Shown: positions 21,568 through 32,860, counted from the first letter of the stretch. The stretch is 64,000 bases of DNA from Hyphomicrobiales bacterium (GCA_003135415.1 PLBP01000003.1:100239-164238), one strand, 5' to 3'. Program-made: numbers and translations. Notes: generated from the letters alone by a model not told the origin.

Positions 21568-22545
21568 CTAACTACCGAGCCGCGAGATCAACGCTTCATA
21601 AAGCGGGTTCTCGCGCGCGAACACATATTCGGGCGATGCGACCATCACCGTTTCAGCACCTTCCTCGCGGAGAAAAATCGCAAGCTCGTGCACGCGCTGC
21701 GGCGGGCAGAGCAGCGTCAGCATGCCCGACGATGTCGGGTCGCCGAGCGGCGCCTCGGCGCCGAAGCGGCCTTTTGCTTCCGCGACGATTTCCGCGTCGG
21801 CGGCTTTGAAGCGCGAGCGCACCTCGCGCATCGTGTGCGCCGAGCGCTCGGCCGCGACGCGGTCGAGCAAAGCGCGCGCGGCCGCCCGCTCGTCCGCGCT
21901 CCAGGACGCCGCGAGCGAGGCGACGAGGTTCGCCTGCGAGCGCAGGATCACGCCGTCATCGATCACTTTCAATCCGTTCGCCGCGAGCGTGGAACCCGTC
22001 GTCGTGATGTCGACGATCATTTCGGCGGCACCCGTGGCCGGCGCGCCTTCCGTGGCGCCCAAACTCTCGACGATGCGGTAATCGACGATGCCGTGCCGCA
22101 TGAAGAAGCCACGCGTGAGGTTGACGTATTTCGACGCCACCCGCATGCGCTTGCCGCGCTTGGCGTGAAACGCATTAGCTACGTCGTCGAGGTCGCGCAT
22201 GGTGCGAACGTCGATCCACGCCTGTGGCACCGCCACCACGACATTGGCGTGACCGAAGCCGAGGCCCTCCACCAGGAGCACGCGGCTCTCAGCATCCGGG
22301 ATCGTTTCGCGCACCAGATCCTCGCCGGTGACGCCGAGGTGGATCGTGCCTTGGGCCAGATTGGCGGCGATCTCAGCGGCTGAAAGATAAGCGACCTCGA
22401 CCCCTTCGATTTCGGGGATGGTGCCGCGATAGTCGCGGCCGCCGCGTGGCTGCACCAGCGACATGCCGGCGCGGCGGAAAAAAGCGTGGGCGTTCTCCAT
22501 CAGCCGTCCCTTGGAGGGCACACCGATGATGACGGGGGCGCTCAT
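21568..22545 (-). CDS. hisG: ATP phosphoribosyltransferase catalytic subunit
   Basis: This 325-aa HisG catalyses the first step of histidine synthesis, joining ATP and PRPP. Visible family features are [23 protein letters not shown], and the PRPP-binding segment [18 protein letters not shown]. The ATG at 22545 overlaps the hisZ stop (ATGA), so the two subunits are made together. The presence of HisZ indicates the hetero-octameric form. Feedback inhibition by histidine is expected from the family. Confidence 0.95.
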   Translation of the reverse strand: MSAPVIIGVPSKGRLMENAHAFFRRAGMSLVQPRGGRDYRGTIPEIEGVEVAYLSAAEIAANLAQGTIHLGVTGEDLVRETIPDAESRVLLVEGLGFGHANVVVAVPQAWIDVRTMRDLDDVANAFHAKRGKRMRVASKYVNLTRGFFMRHGIVDYRIVESLGATEGAPATGAAEMIVDITTTGSTLAANGLKVIDDGVILRSQANLVASLAASWSADERAAARALLDRVAAERSAHTMREVRSRFKAADAEIVAEAKGRFGAEAPLGDPTSSGMLTLLCPPQRVHELAIFLREEGAETVMVASPEYVFARENPLYEALISRLGS

Positions 22546-23684
22546 CGCGGTTCTCCCGCCGTTTCGAGCTCGGCGATCCACGCCGCAAAGCCGACCGCCG
22601 GAAGCGGCGCTGGGCTGCCCAAGAGCGTCATCAGCCGGTCGTAGCGCCCGCCCGCGAGGAGCGGCCATTTCACCTGGTCCTTCGGGTCGTAAAGCTCGAA
22701 CACCATGCCGGAATAATAGTCGAGCGCGCGGCCGAAGGCGGTAGCGAAACGAATGGCGGAAACGTCGGCGCCACCGGCGGCGATGAATCCGGTGCGCTGT
22801 TCGAAGCGATCGAGCGTGGCCGCAAGATCGAGTTTCGCGTCCTTGGCAAGCGTACGCAGTGCCGCGAGCGCCTCGTCGGGATCGCCCTCGATCGAGAGAT
22901 AGCGCTCGAGCACGGCGGTCGTTTCCGCGCCGAGCCCGCTGGTGGCGCCGAGCGAGGCCTGCTCCAGAAAGCGCTCGGCGATTTCGGCGACCGTGCGGCC
23001 GCCGACCGCGGAAATGCCCGCGATCGAAAACAGATCGGCAACGAAGGCGCGCGCCGCCGCGGGATCGGAGCCTTGCAACGCTGCGAGCACGCCGGCCTGC
23101 GCCGGTGGCGCCGTGGACGCGTGCTTCAGCGCCGCGAGATCATCGGCGAGCGTGCCGGTACGGTTGAAATCCTTCAGCAGCCGCCGCTGCCATGCGGGCG
23201 GCAGATCGAGTGCTGCCACCAGCGCGGAAAAAAGCCCGACGTCGCCCATGCGGATCGCGGGCCGCGCCACGCCGAAGTGTTTCGCGGATTCGAGCGCGAG
23301 CGAAAGGCACTCGGCGTCGGCCGCCTCCAGATCGTCGCGGCCGAGCGACTCGATTCCCGCCTGCATATATTCGCCGGCGCCGCCGCCGCGGTCACGGAAC
23401 ACCGGGCCGAGATAGCAATAGCTGGCGGGAGCGGGCGCTTTCTTTTCGATGTGCGCCCGGCAAGTGGGAATGGTGAGATCGGGCCGCAGGCACAATTCGC
23501 GCCCGCTTACATCGGAAGTCAGAAACAGCCGCCGCCGCAGCTCCTCGCCCGAGAGTTCCAGGAAAATGTCGGCCGGCTGCAGGATCGCGGGCTCGACGCG
23601 GAGATATCCCGCGCGCTCGTAGAGCTCCACGAGCGTTTCCGCGCGGCCGTCGCGCGCGCGTGCGATGCGGTTTTCTGCGTCCAT
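22542..23684 (-). CDS. hisZ: ATP phosphoribosyltransferase regulatory subunit
   Basis: This 380-aa protein resembles a histidyl-tRNA synthetase catalytic core ([50 protein letters not shown]) but is the HisG-activating paralogue HisZ, as shown by its coupling to hisG. It does not charge tRNA. The ATG at 23684 is chosen because homology begins at [14 protein letters not shown]. It lies 77 bp downstream of the genuine hisS in the same direction, so hisS-hisZ-hisG may form one operon. Confidence 0.93.
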   Translation of the reverse strand: MDAENRIARARDGRAETLVELYERAGYLRVEPAILQPADIFLELSGEELRRRLFLTSDVSGRELCLRPDLTIPTCRAHIEKKAPAPASYCYLGPVFRDRGGGAGEYMQAGIESLGRDDLEAADAECLSLALESAKHFGVARPAIRMGDVGLFSALVAALDLPPAWQRRLLKDFNRTGTLADDLAALKHASTAPPAQAGVLAALQGSDPAAARAFVADLFSIAGISAVGGRTVAEIAERFLEQASLGATSGLGAETTAVLERYLSIEGDPDEALAALRTLAKDAKLDLAATLDRFEQRTGFIAAGGADVSAIRFATAFGRALDYYSGMVFELYDPKDQVKWPLLAGGRYDRLMTLLGSPAPLPAVGFAAWIAELETAGEPR

Positions 23685-23761
23685 GGTCGGCTCACTTTGA
23701 AGCGGGGCTTGTAGCAAAGCGTGGCGGCGGGCGCTACGCCGGTTCGAGGTGGCTTGAAAGG

Positions 23762-25276
23762 TCAATGACTGTGCGAAATGCCGTGGCGGGCGAGCACCTC
23801 TCGCACGGCTTTGACGAGTTCGGCTTCCGGGACCGAGAACTGCGCCGGGCGGCCCTCGCGCCATTCCTTGTTGGTGGCGATGTCTTCGGCGGCCTTGGCG
23901 CCGAGGATGAGGTCCTTAATCTGCACCTCGCCTTTCGCCTTCTCGTCGCCGCCCTGGATGACGACGCAAGGAGAGTTGCGCTTGTCGGCGTATTTGAGCT
24001 GCGGGCCCATTTTGCCCGAGCCCAGATAAAGCTCGGCGCGGATGCCGGCGTTACGCAGCGCCGTGACCATTTTTTGGTAGTCGGCGATGCGTTCTTTGTC
24101 GAAGACGGTGACGACCACGGGGCCGCTTTCTGCTCTGCCTCCGGCTTTACCCAGCGCCTGGAGTGCCGTGAGAAGGCGCGAGACTCCGATGGAAAATCCA
24201 GTCGCCGGGACCGGCTCGCCGCGGAAGCGCGCGATGAGGCCGTCATAACGCCCGCCGCCGCCGACCGAGCCGAAGCGGACGGGATTTCCTTTTTCGTCTT
24301 TCGTCTCAAAGGTGAGATCGGCTTCGTAAACCGGGCCGGTGTAATATTCGAGGCCGCGGACGACGGAAGGGTCGATGCGAATTCGACCATCATCATACCC
24401 GGCGGCCGCAATGAGGTTTTTTATATCTAAGAGTTCTGTAGCGCCTTCCTCGCCGATTTTGCTGCCTTCAACAGCCTTTTCAAAATTGGCAATCGTAACT
24501 TCATTCGATCCCACCGTACTGCGAGCCCCAGAGCCAACCTCACCCGAGCCAGTGAAATTGATAATTCTACTTATCGCGACCTCATTCAATCCGGCGCCTT
24601 TTGTAAAATCACCGCTCTCGTCCTTTCGGCCCTGCCCGAGTAATTTTTGGACCTCTTCAACGCCTAGCCGATCCAATTTATCGATCGCTCGCAATGCAGT
24701 CAGCCATTGGGCATCGTCTATGATTTTTGCAGTTTCTCTAATTCCATCCAGCACTTTGCGGTTGTTGACCTTGATGACGTATTTTCCGTTGAGACCCAAC
24801 GCCTCCATCGTGTCCGCCGCCATCATGCACATCTCGGCATCGGCGACGACGGAAGCCGCCCCCACCGTGTCGGCATCGAACTGCATAAATTGGCGATAGC
24901 GCCCCGGTCCCGGCTTCTCGTTGCGAAACACCCAGCCGACGCGATAGCTGCGATAGGGCTTGGAGAGTGAATCGAAATTCTCGGCCACATAGCGCGCGAG
25001 AGGCGCGGTGAGATCGTAGCGGAGCGACAACCACTGCTCGTCGTCGTCGTGGAACGAAAATACGCCCTCGTTCGGCCGGTCCTGGTCAGGCAGAAACTTG
25101 CCGAGCACGTCGGTGTATTCGATCGCCGGCGTCTCCACCGCTTCGAAGCCGTAGCGCTCGAAGACCACGCGGATCTTCTCGATCATCGCGCGCGTTGCGG
25201 AAAGCTCCGCCGGCCCGCGGTCGGCGAGCCCGCGCGGCAGCCGCGCTTTGATCTTGCTGGTGGATTTGTTGCTCAT
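23762..25276 (-). CDS. hisS: Histidyl-tRNA synthetase (long alphaproteobacterial form)
   Basis: This 504-aa class II synthetase shows motif 2 ([20 protein letters not shown]), the histidine-binding loop VRGLEYYTG, motif 3 ([10 protein letters not shown]) and a C-terminal anticodon-binding domain. It is about 80 residues longer than E. coli HisRS, as usual in Rhizobiales. Many of these species have lost the G-1 identity element of tRNA-His. Codons 166-286 have much lower GC and different codon choice than the flanks, yet encode a normal insertion domain. Confidence 0.95.
   Translation of the reverse strand: MSNKSTSKIKARLPRGLADRGPAELSATRAMIEKIRVVFERYGFEAVETPAIEYTDVLGKFLPDQDRPNEGVFSFHDDDEQWLSLRYDLTAPLARYVAENFDSLSKPYRSYRVGWVFRNEKPGPGRYRQFMQFDADTVGAASVVADAEMCMMAADTMEALGLNGKYVIKVNNRKVLDGIRETAKIIDDAQWLTALRAIDKLDRLGVEEVQKLLGQGRKDESGDFTKGAGLNEVAISRIINFTGSGEVGSGARSTVGSNEVTIANFEKAVEGSKIGEEGATELLDIKNLIAAAGYDDGRIRIDPSVVRGLEYYTGPVYEADLTFETKDEKGNPVRFGSVGGGGRYDGLIARFRGEPVPATGFSIGVSRLLTALQALGKAGGRAESGPVVVTVFDKERIADYQKMVTALRNAGIRAELYLGSGKMGPQLKYADKRNSPCVVIQGGDEKAKGEVQIKDLILGAKAAEDIATNKEWREGRPAQFSVPEAELVKAVREVLARHGISHSH
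24421..24780. other. Low-GC patch inside hisS
   Basis: By hand count this 360-bp stretch is about 48% G+C; a sample of hisS sequence downstream of it (24181-24240) counts to 68%. The frame is intact, and the encoded residues (166-286) match the HisRS family. The edges are rather abrupt near 24410 and 24780. Confidence 0.75.
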
Positions 25277-25360
25277 GGCCGCAATGCGTATAGCGGAATT
25301 CTTCGACGATTTCCCAGCCCGAAGACGGGCAAGGAACGGGCGGAAATCGGCGTTAAGAGA

Positions 25361-25726
25361 TCAACCGGCGAGATAAACCAGAACCAGCGCAATCGCCGCC
25401 GGCAGCGCCTGCACGAACAGGATTCGCTCGGAAACGGTCCACGCGCCGTAAAGCCCGGCGATAATGACGCAGATGAGGAAAAATACTTTGATCTGGAACG
25501 CGAAGTCCGCCACTGGATGAAGCAGCCCCCAGACAAGGCCGGCGGCAAGAAAGCCGTTATAGAGGCCTTGATTGGCGGCAAGCACCGCCGATTCCTCCGC
25601 CTTCGCCAGCGACTGGTGGAAGGTTTGCAGGCCGACGGGCTTCGTCCACAGAAACATCTCCAGCACGAGAAAATACAAGTGCAAGAGCGCGACCAGCGCG
25701 ACGAGGATATTGGCAATGAGGCTCAT
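25361..25726 (-). CDS. DUF1304 small membrane protein
   Basis: This 121-aa protein has four predicted membrane helices and matches the DUF1304 family (LHLYFLVLEMFLW near the N-terminus, AANQGLYNGFLAAGL in the middle, QALPAAIALVLVYLAG at the end). Function unknown. It lies 84 bp downstream of hisS in position but is transcribed from its own direction behind the sigma-54 activator gene (40 bp away), with which it could be cotranscribed. Confidence 0.8.
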   Translation of the reverse strand: MSLIANILVALVALLHLYFLVLEMFLWTKPVGLQTFHQSLAKAEESAVLAANQGLYNGFLAAGLVWGLLHPVADFAFQIKVFFLICVIIAGLYGAWTVSERILFVQALPAAIALVLVYLAG

Positions 25727-25765
25727 TCCGCGACCTTAGGGAACAATCGGAGCGGCGTCTATCGC

Positions 25766-27193
<1,428 letters not shown>

Positions 27194-27219
27194 GACCCGA
27201 CGACCCCTCGACGCGGACT

Positions 27220-27305
27220 GGCAAAAGGGGTGGCTTTTGCCTTACCCCGACCGTTGGGAACTGTGCCGAAATACGGTAAACAAACCTTTATCGGGCAAAG
27301 GTTTG
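27220..27305. promoter_or_regulatory. Two inverted repeats between the divergent regulator and transaminase genes
   Basis: The first is GGCAAAAG-N6-CTTTTGCC (27220-27241), 27 bp upstream of the sigma-54 activator start. The second is CAAACCTTT-N7-AAAGGTTTG (27281-27305), 85 bp upstream of the transaminase start. Both are perfect, and the intergenic space is 196 bp. They are candidate operators; no convincing -24/-12 promoter was seen. Confidence 0.5.
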
Positions 27306-27389
27306 AGATGTATCAGGGGGAACTTTCGGGCTTTTGGTTCTTGTGCCAATCCGAGACTGGTATAGCTCCTCGTGAGAAGGAGTTTTCGA

Positions 27390-28730
27390 ATGTCACGTCC
27401 CGCCGAAAAACCGGCTCTCAAGCCGAACGATCTTGAAGCCTTCTGGATGCCGTTCACGGCGAACCGCTCCTTCAAGAAGCGGCCGCGCATCGTCGTGCGC
27501 GCGAAGGACATGCACTATTACACCGCCGAGGGCCGTGCGGTGCTCGACGGCGCCGCCGGCATGTGGTGCTGCAACGCCGGCCACAATCGCGATACGATCG
27601 TGGCGGCGATCCGCGCCGAGGCGGAGACGCTCGACTACGCTCCCCCGTTTCAGTTCGCGCACCCGAAGGCGTTTTCGCTCGCGAGCCGCATCGCAGCACT
27701 CGCCCCCGGCGATCTCGATCACGTCTTCTTCTGCAATTCGGGCTCGGAGGCGGTCGACACCGCGCTCAAGATCGCGCTCGCCTATCACAATGTGCGGGGC
27801 GAAGGCGCCCGCACCCGGCTGATCGGCCGCGAGCGCGGCTATCACGGCGTCGGCTTCGGCGGCATTTCCGTCGGCGGCATGCCCAACAACCGGAAATATT
27901 TCGGCAGCCTGCTCGCCGGTGTCGACCATCTGCCGCACACCTATAATCGCGAAGAGCAGGCCTTCACCAAGGGCGAGCCGGAATGGGGCGCGCATCTCGC
28001 CGACGAGTTGGAGCGCATCGTTGCCCTGCATGACGCCTCCACCATCGCCGCCGTGATCGTCGAGCCGATGGCAGGCTCGACGGGCGTGCTGCCGCCGCCC
28101 AAAGGTTATTTGCAGCGCCTGCGCGCGATCTGCGACAAATACGGAATTCTTCTGATCTTTGACGAGGTCATCACCGGCTTCGGCCGGCTCGGCCACGCCT
28201 TCGCGGCCGAGCGCTACGGCGTCGCGCCCGACATGATCACCTTCGCCAAGGGCGTCACTTCCGGCGCCGTGCCGATGGGCGGTGTAGTCGTGCGGAAGGG
28301 CATCCATGACACCTTCATGCGCGGGCCCGAGCACGCGATCGAGCTTTTCCACGGCTACACCTATTCGGCCCACCCGCTCGCTTGCGCCGCGGGCCTTGCC
28401 ACGCTTGATCTCTATCGCGACGAGAAGCTGTTCGAGCGCGCGAAGAAGCTCGAGCCGAAATGGGCGGATGCGGCGATGAGCCTCAAGGGCCTCCCGGGCG
28501 TGCTCGATATCCGCACCGTCGGGCTCACCGCGGCGATCGACCTTGCCTCCAGACCCGATGCCTTCGGCAAGCGCGCCTTTGAGACGATGGATCGGGCCTT
28601 CCACGAGGATGACTTGATGCTGCGGGTGGCCGGCGAGACGCTTGCGCTCACTCCGCCCCTGATCATCACCGAAAGCCAGATCGGCGAGATGTTCGAGAAA
28701 GTCGCGAAAGTCATCAAAGCCGGCGCCTGA
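27390..28730 (+). CDS. Omega-amino acid:pyruvate aminotransferase (class III, PLP)
   Basis: This 446-aa class III aminotransferase resembles beta-alanine:pyruvate transaminases: DLEAFWMPFTANRSFKK at the start, FFCNSGSEAVDTALKIA, RERGYHGVGFGG, the PLP Asp in IFDEVITGFGRLG and the Schiff-base Lys in ITFAKGVTSGAVPMGG. It moves an amino group from a terminal amine to pyruvate. The ATG at 27390 follows AGAAGGAG (27374-27381). It is divergent from the sigma-54 activator, which may regulate it. Confidence 0.9.
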   Translation: MSRPAEKPALKPNDLEAFWMPFTANRSFKKRPRIVVRAKDMHYYTAEGRAVLDGAAGMWCCNAGHNRDTIVAAIRAEAETLDYAPPFQFAHPKAFSLASRIAALAPGDLDHVFFCNSGSEAVDTALKIALAYHNVRGEGARTRLIGRERGYHGVGFGGISVGGMPNNRKYFGSLLAGVDHLPHTYNREEQAFTKGEPEWGAHLADELERIVALHDASTIAAVIVEPMAGSTGVLPPPKGYLQRLRAICDKYGILLIFDEVITGFGRLGHAFAAERYGVAPDMITFAKGVTSGAVPMGGVVVRKGIHDTFMRGPEHAIELFHGYTYSAHPLACAAGLATLDLYRDEKLFERAKKLEPKWADAAMSLKGLPGVLDIRTVGLTAAIDLASRPDAFGKRAFETMDRAFHEDDLMLRVAGETLALTPPLIITESQIGEMFEKVAKVIKAGA

Positions 28731-28749
28731 ACAGCACCTTTCCCCACTG

Positions 28750-28781
28750 CAGCCGAACTTGGGTGTTCCCAAGTTCGGCTG
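28750..28781. terminator. Strong hairpin after the transaminase gene
   Basis: A perfect 14-bp stem, CAGCCGAACTTGGG/CCCAAGTTCGGCTG, has a TGTT loop and starts 20 bp after the stop. It has no T tract on either strand, so it may be a weak terminator or an mRNA-stabilising hairpin. Confidence 0.55.
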
Positions 28782-28905
28782 GGAGAGGGAAGAATTACCG
28801 AGCGGGCCGACGCTTCCGCCTATTTCAAGCCCCGGCTATGGTGCGAGGGGGCGATTCGCGGCTACATTCTCAGTCCGGCAGGAGCCCGCGTGCCCGGGGA
28901 GTGAG

Positions 28906-30273
28906 ATGCGTATCGGCACCATTTTTATCATCGTCTGCATGGCGCTGATCGCGGCCTCGATCGGGGCCGCGCTGCATTTCATCGCTGGCATTCAGCCCTC
29001 GGAAGCGGCCTACATCTCGCTCGCGATCCTGTTCGCGCTGATGACCTGCGAGGTGGTGGCTTCCAGAAACCGCGACCGCGCCGAGATCGCCGAGCGCTTC
29101 GAGGAATTGTCGCGTGCTTCTTCCGATATCGCCCGCGAAGTCGGCGTGCTGGGCCGCCGCGTGGCGACGCTGGAAACTGCCGCGGGCGCCGATTTGAAGT
29201 CGATCACGGCGCCGTTCGCCCGCGAGATCGGGGAATTGGCCGATCTCGTCGAGGACCTCGCCGAGTCGGTGGCGGTCCACGACGCGATCATTTCGACGCC
29301 GCAGCCCATACTGGAGACGCACTCCGAAGCGGAAGTGCCGCAGGGCGACGTTTCCGCGAAATCCGCAGCCGTCCCCGCTCAGGCGCCCGGCCCCTTCGAA
29401 GGCAAGAGCGAGCAGGAGCTTGTCGCGATCCTTCGGGCCGCAATCGCGGAAGATCGCATCGACCTTTATCTCCAGCCGATCGTCACCCTGCCGCAACGCA
29501 AGGTGCGCTACTACGAAGCGTTTTCGCGCCTCCGCCTCGCCGACGGAAAAATCGTCGACGCCAATGATTTCATCGGGCAGGCGCGCAAGGCCGGGCTCGC
29601 GCCGCAGATCGACCAGCGCCTGGTGCTTCGCTGCGTGCAGATCGTGCGGAGGTTAGCCGCCAAGAACCGCGACGTTAGCCTCTTTCTGAACATCGCGCCC
29701 GAGACGCTTTCGAGCGGCGGCCTTTTCACCGAAATTCTAAGCTATCTCGATGCCAACCGGGCGCTCGCGCCCTCGCTCGTGCTCGAATTCTCGCAAGCCG
29801 TCTTTCGCGCGCTCGGGCCCGCCGAACAGATCAATCTCGCCCAGCTCGCCGAGCGCGGCTTTCCGCTCTCGCTCGACCGCGTCGAGGATTTAAAGCTCGA
29901 CCCGCGCACGCTCGCCGAGCGCGGCGTGCGCTTCATCAAGGTGCCGGGCGAATTGATGGTCGCGCGCGCAGCCGAGACTGGAAGTCAAATCCATCCGGCC
30001 GACCTCGCCGATTTGCTCGCGCGCTTCGGCATCGATCTCGTCGCCGAGCGGATCGAGACCGAATCGCTCGTGGTCGATCTTCTCGATTACGACGTGCGCT
30101 ACGGCCAGGGATTCCTGTTTTCGACGCCGCGGCCCGTGCGCTCGGAAATCCTAGCGGCCGAATACCCGGCCGAGCGCCGCACTCCCGTGCCGGCCAATCG
30201 CGGCGAGGCGGCGCCCGCACCCGTCGAGCGCGGGATCCGCGACATCGCCAAAGTCGTCCGCAAAACCGGCTAG
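28906..30273 (+). CDS. TipF-like membrane protein with degenerate EAL domain
   Basis: This 455-aa protein has one or two N-terminal membrane helices (FIIVCMALIAASIGAA), a coiled-coil stretch (about 50-110), a low-complexity linker and a C-terminal EAL domain (about 160-410). Some catalytic positions survive (YEAFSRL, NIAPETL, AERIETES, GQGFLF), but the usual DDFG motif reads DRVE. Phosphodiesterase activity is therefore doubtful, and a c-di-GMP receptor role is likelier. Caulobacter TipF, which places the flagellum, has the same architecture. The ATG at 28906 removes an implausible 49-residue extension. A HAD gene follows by 12 bp. Confidence 0.75.
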   Translation: MRIGTIFIIVCMALIAASIGAALHFIAGIQPSEAAYISLAILFALMTCEVVASRNRDRAEIAERFEELSRASSDIAREVGVLGRRVATLETAAGADLKSITAPFAREIGELADLVEDLAESVAVHDAIISTPQPILETHSEAEVPQGDVSAKSAAVPAQAPGPFEGKSEQELVAILRAAIAEDRIDLYLQPIVTLPQRKVRYYEAFSRLRLADGKIVDANDFIGQARKAGLAPQIDQRLVLRCVQIVRRLAAKNRDVSLFLNIAPETLSSGGLFTEILSYLDANRALAPSLVLEFSQAVFRALGPAEQINLAQLAERGFPLSLDRVEDLKLDPRTLAERGVRFIKVPGELMVARAAETGSQIHPADLADLLARFGIDLVAERIETESLVVDLLDYDVRYGQGFLFSTPRPVRSEILAAEYPAERRTPVPANRGEAAPAPVERGIRDIAKVVRKTG

Positions 30274-30285
30274 AATTCCCTGCCA

Positions 30286-31170
30286 ATGCTGAATTCGCCC
30301 GCGCACCTGCCGCCGGTCGTCGACGCGCTCGCGCCGCTCGCGCAGCGCTACGACCTGTTTCTGTGTGACGTCTGGGGCGTGGTGCACAACGGGGTTGCGG
30401 CCTTTCCGGCAGCGAACGAAGCGTTGACGCGCGCACGCGCCGCGGGCGTCACGGTGATCATGATCTCGAACGCGCCGCGGCCGCGCGCCATCGTGAAAAA
30501 GCAGATCGCACGTTATGGCGTTCCCGAATCCGCCTATGACGACGTCGTCGCCTCCGGCGACGTCACCCGCGAGGAACTCGCGGCGCGCCCGGGCGCCCGC
30601 GTCTTTCACCTCGGCGCCGAGCGGGATCTGCCGAATTACGAGGGTCTCGATGTCACCCTCGTCGATCTCGATCACGCCGATCTCGTCGTCTGCACCGGCC
30701 CGTTCCACGACGAGACCGAGACGCCGGACGACTATCGCGAGCTGCTGGCGCGTATCAAGGCGCGCGATCTTTTGCTCATTTGTGCCAATCCCGACATCGT
30801 GGTCGAGCGCGGTGACCGGCTGATCTGGTGCGCGGGCGCGCTCGCCGCGATCTATGACGAACTCGGCGGAAAGACGATTTACGCCGGCAAGCCGTATGCG
30901 CCGATCTATAAAACTTGCTTCGCGCGCGCCGCGGCGTTGCGCGGCCGGGAAGTGCCGCGCTCGCGCGTGCTCGCGATTGGCGACGGCCTGAAGACCGATT
31001 TGTTGGGTGCTGCTCGCCAGAAAATCGATTGCCTGTTCGTCACCCGCGGCATTCATGCCGCCGATTTCGGCCTCGACGACAAGGGCGGAATGGACCGTGA
31101 CAAACTCGCGCGCGCTTTCGCGGAAGCGGGGGCCGCTCCCGTCGCCATCATGCGCGAACTGATCTGGTGA
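30286..31170 (+). CDS. HAD-superfamily IIA phosphatase (TIGR01459 type)
   Basis: This 294-aa protein has the HAD motifs. The nucleophile loop is FLCDVWGVVHNG (Asp28), motif II is VIMISNAPRP and motif III/IV is AIGDGLKTDLLGA, with a type IIA cap between them (GKPYAPIY). Substrates of this subgroup are unsettled; relatives dephosphorylate small sugar phosphates. It begins 12 bp after the EAL gene, probably in one operon, and ends 15 bp from convergent cheZ. Confidence 0.85.
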   Translation: MLNSPAHLPPVVDALAPLAQRYDLFLCDVWGVVHNGVAAFPAANEALTRARAAGVTVIMISNAPRPRAIVKKQIARYGVPESAYDDVVASGDVTREELAARPGARVFHLGAERDLPNYEGLDVTLVDLDHADLVVCTGPFHDETETPDDYRELLARIKARDLLLICANPDIVVERGDRLIWCAGALAAIYDELGGKTIYAGKPYAPIYKTCFARAAALRGREVPRSRVLAIGDGLKTDLLGAARQKIDCLFVTRGIHAADFGLDDKGGMDRDKLARAFAEAGAAPVAIMRELIW

Positions 31171-31185
31171 AGGAATTCGGCCGGC

Positions 31186-31746
31186 TTAGGCGAACAGCCG
31201 GTCGATATCGTCTTGCGCCGCGCTTTTCGCTTCGCCTTCGATAATCTTATCGATCTCGGCCTGTCCCGCGCCGTCGCCGGCAAGCGGAGGGCCGTGAATG
31301 AACAGGCGAAGCTTGCGTTCTACTTCGGCGGCTTCTTTGTCGCTCGCGGGCCCGCTCGCATCCTTCGCGCCCGTCGCGTCGGCGAAACGCGAAATGCGGA
31401 CTTCGATGTGCTCGAGCGTCTCGATGACCTTGGCGATACGCTGGCCAGTGATGTCCTGGAACGCACAGGCCTCGAACACGGCGGTCATGCGCTCGATAAC
31501 GAATGCCTTGTAGGTGGCGGGGTCGGACGGATCGGCCGCCATCGCGGCCTCCGCGCATTCCATGATGGTGTTCGAAGCCTTCTCGGTCGCCGCGACGATG
31601 GCCGCGAGCTCATGGCCTGCCGCCGGAATGCGCCGGTTCCGCAGATCGTTCGCCTGCAGCGCGCTGATTTCCCGGCGCAAGGACTGGATGTAATCCGCGA
31701 TGTCGTTGAGTTCGCTGCGGATCGCGCTGTCGTCCATGAGGGCCAT
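31186..31746 (-). CDS. cheZ: Chemotaxis phosphatase CheZ
   Basis: This 186-aa mostly helical protein carries the CheZ active-site segment CAFQDITGQRI, with Asp98 and Gln102 spaced as in E. coli CheZ (Asp143, Gln147). It ends in QDDIDRLFA, a typical CheY-binding C-terminal peptide. It speeds dephosphorylation of CheY-P in the cytoplasm. It lies 25 bp downstream of cheY, forming a two-gene unit separate from any main che cluster. Confidence 0.9.
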   Translation of the reverse strand: MALMDDSAIRSELNDIADYIQSLRREISALQANDLRNRRIPAAGHELAAIVAATEKASNTIMECAEAAMAADPSDPATYKAFVIERMTAVFEACAFQDITGQRIAKVIETLEHIEVRISRFADATGAKDASGPASDKEAAEVERKLRLFIHGPPLAGDGAGQAEIDKIIEGEAKSAAQDDIDRLFA

Positions 31747-31771
31747 TACGGAATTCCGGACGCGCTTTTTG

Positions 31772-32155
31772 TTATTCGGCGAATACGGCGTCGATCTTGC
31801 TTCGGAGCGTCTGCGCGTTGAACGGCTTCACGATGTAGTTGTTGACGCCGGCTTTCTTGGCGGCGATCACGTTCTCGGTCTTCGACTCGGCGGTCACCAT
31901 GATGAAGGGGGTCTTACCGAGCGAGGGATCGGAGCGGACTTCTTTCAAGAGCTCGTAGCCCGTCATCGGCTCCATGTTCCAATCGGAAATCACCAGGCCG
32001 TACTTTCGCCCGCGCATTTTGTTGAGCGCTTCCGAGCCGTCGGCGGCCTCGTCCACGTCCTCGAAGCCGAGCTGCTTCAAGAGATTACGGATGATGCGGA
32101 TCATCGTCTTGTAGTCGTCGACGATGAGAATCGGCATCAAAATATCGGCACTCAT
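31772..32155 (-). CDS. cheY: Chemotaxis response regulator CheY
   Basis: This 127-aa single receiver domain has Asp13/Asp14, phospho-acceptor Asp58 (ISDWNMEPM), Thr88 and Lys110, all expected in CheY. The start MSADILMPILIVDD (32155) is preferred to a longer frame. It should bind the flagellar switch when phosphorylated, and it is paired with cheZ downstream. The chemoreceptor gene at 33924 is nearby on the other strand. Confidence 0.92.
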   Translation of the reverse strand: MSADILMPILIVDDYKTMIRIIRNLLKQLGFEDVDEAADGSEALNKMRGRKYGLVISDWNMEPMTGYELLKEVRSDPSLGKTPFIMVTAESKTENVIAAKKAGVNNYIVKPFNAQTLRSKIDAVFAE

Positions 32156-32355
32156 GAATCCCACTCCCCGCGCACGTCCTGTTCGCAGCGCCCCCAATCA
32201 GGCCTCTGAACGCTAGTCTTCGGGGTTTGAGATTGAGTTAATTGGCGCTTCTTCAAAGTTAACCCGGCGTTCAGATTCTGGCGGCGGCGGCATCGAAAGG
32301 AGCGCTTGCTGCGGAGGTAAATCTTGCGCAGTTTGCCCCCGGGAATAGGGATTCG

Positions 32356-32808
32356 ATGAGCGCGCCCTTCATTCATACGCTTTATTTCGAGGATCTCCGC
32401 GTCGGCATGCAGGAGACCTTGATGCGCACGGTCATGGACGAGGACGTGGTCGATTTTGCCCGCATTTCGGGCGACGACAACCCGATCCATCTTTCCGAGC
32501 GCTATGCCGCGAAGACGCGCTTCGGCCAGCGCATCGCCCACGGCCTTTATACGGCGAGCCTGATTTCGGCGGTGTTGGGCACCCGGCTTCCCGGTCCCGG
32601 CGCGGTTTACCGCTCGCAGACCCTCAATTTCCATGCACCGGTGAAGATCGGCGACGTGGTGACGGTGGTCGTCGAGGTTGTCGAGCTCGTGCCCGAAGGC
32701 CGCAAGGCGCGGCTGCATTGCGAGGCGCTCGTCGACGGCCAAGTCGTGCTCGACGGCGAAGCGGCGGTCTCGGTACCTGGCCGGCCCAAGCAGCCCAAGC
32801 AGACTTGA
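32356..32808 (+). CDS. MaoC-like hot-dog dehydratase
   Basis: This 150-aa hot-dog-fold protein has the hydratase 2 motif: DFARISGDDNPIHL with Asp and His of the active site, then RIAHGLYTASLISAVLG. Family members hydrate enoyl-CoA, for example in (R)-3-hydroxyacyl-CoA formation. The neighbour is ribF, 52 bp downstream; no functional link is evident. Confidence 0.88.
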   Translation: MSAPFIHTLYFEDLRVGMQETLMRTVMDEDVVDFARISGDDNPIHLSERYAAKTRFGQRIAHGLYTASLISAVLGTRLPGPGAVYRSQTLNFHAPVKIGDVVTVVVEVVELVPEGRKARLHCEALVDGQVVLDGEAAVSVPGRPKQPKQT

Positions 32809-32860
32809 CGCTCGGGGGCACGGGCGGCACCTTTCGCCGCAAAACACGAACCGGTTTTTC

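Noticed and set aside
22542-23684. Second histidyl-tRNA synthetase
   Set aside because: The protein looks like a HisRS core but overlaps hisG by ATGA and lacks the anticodon-binding part, which identifies it as HisZ.
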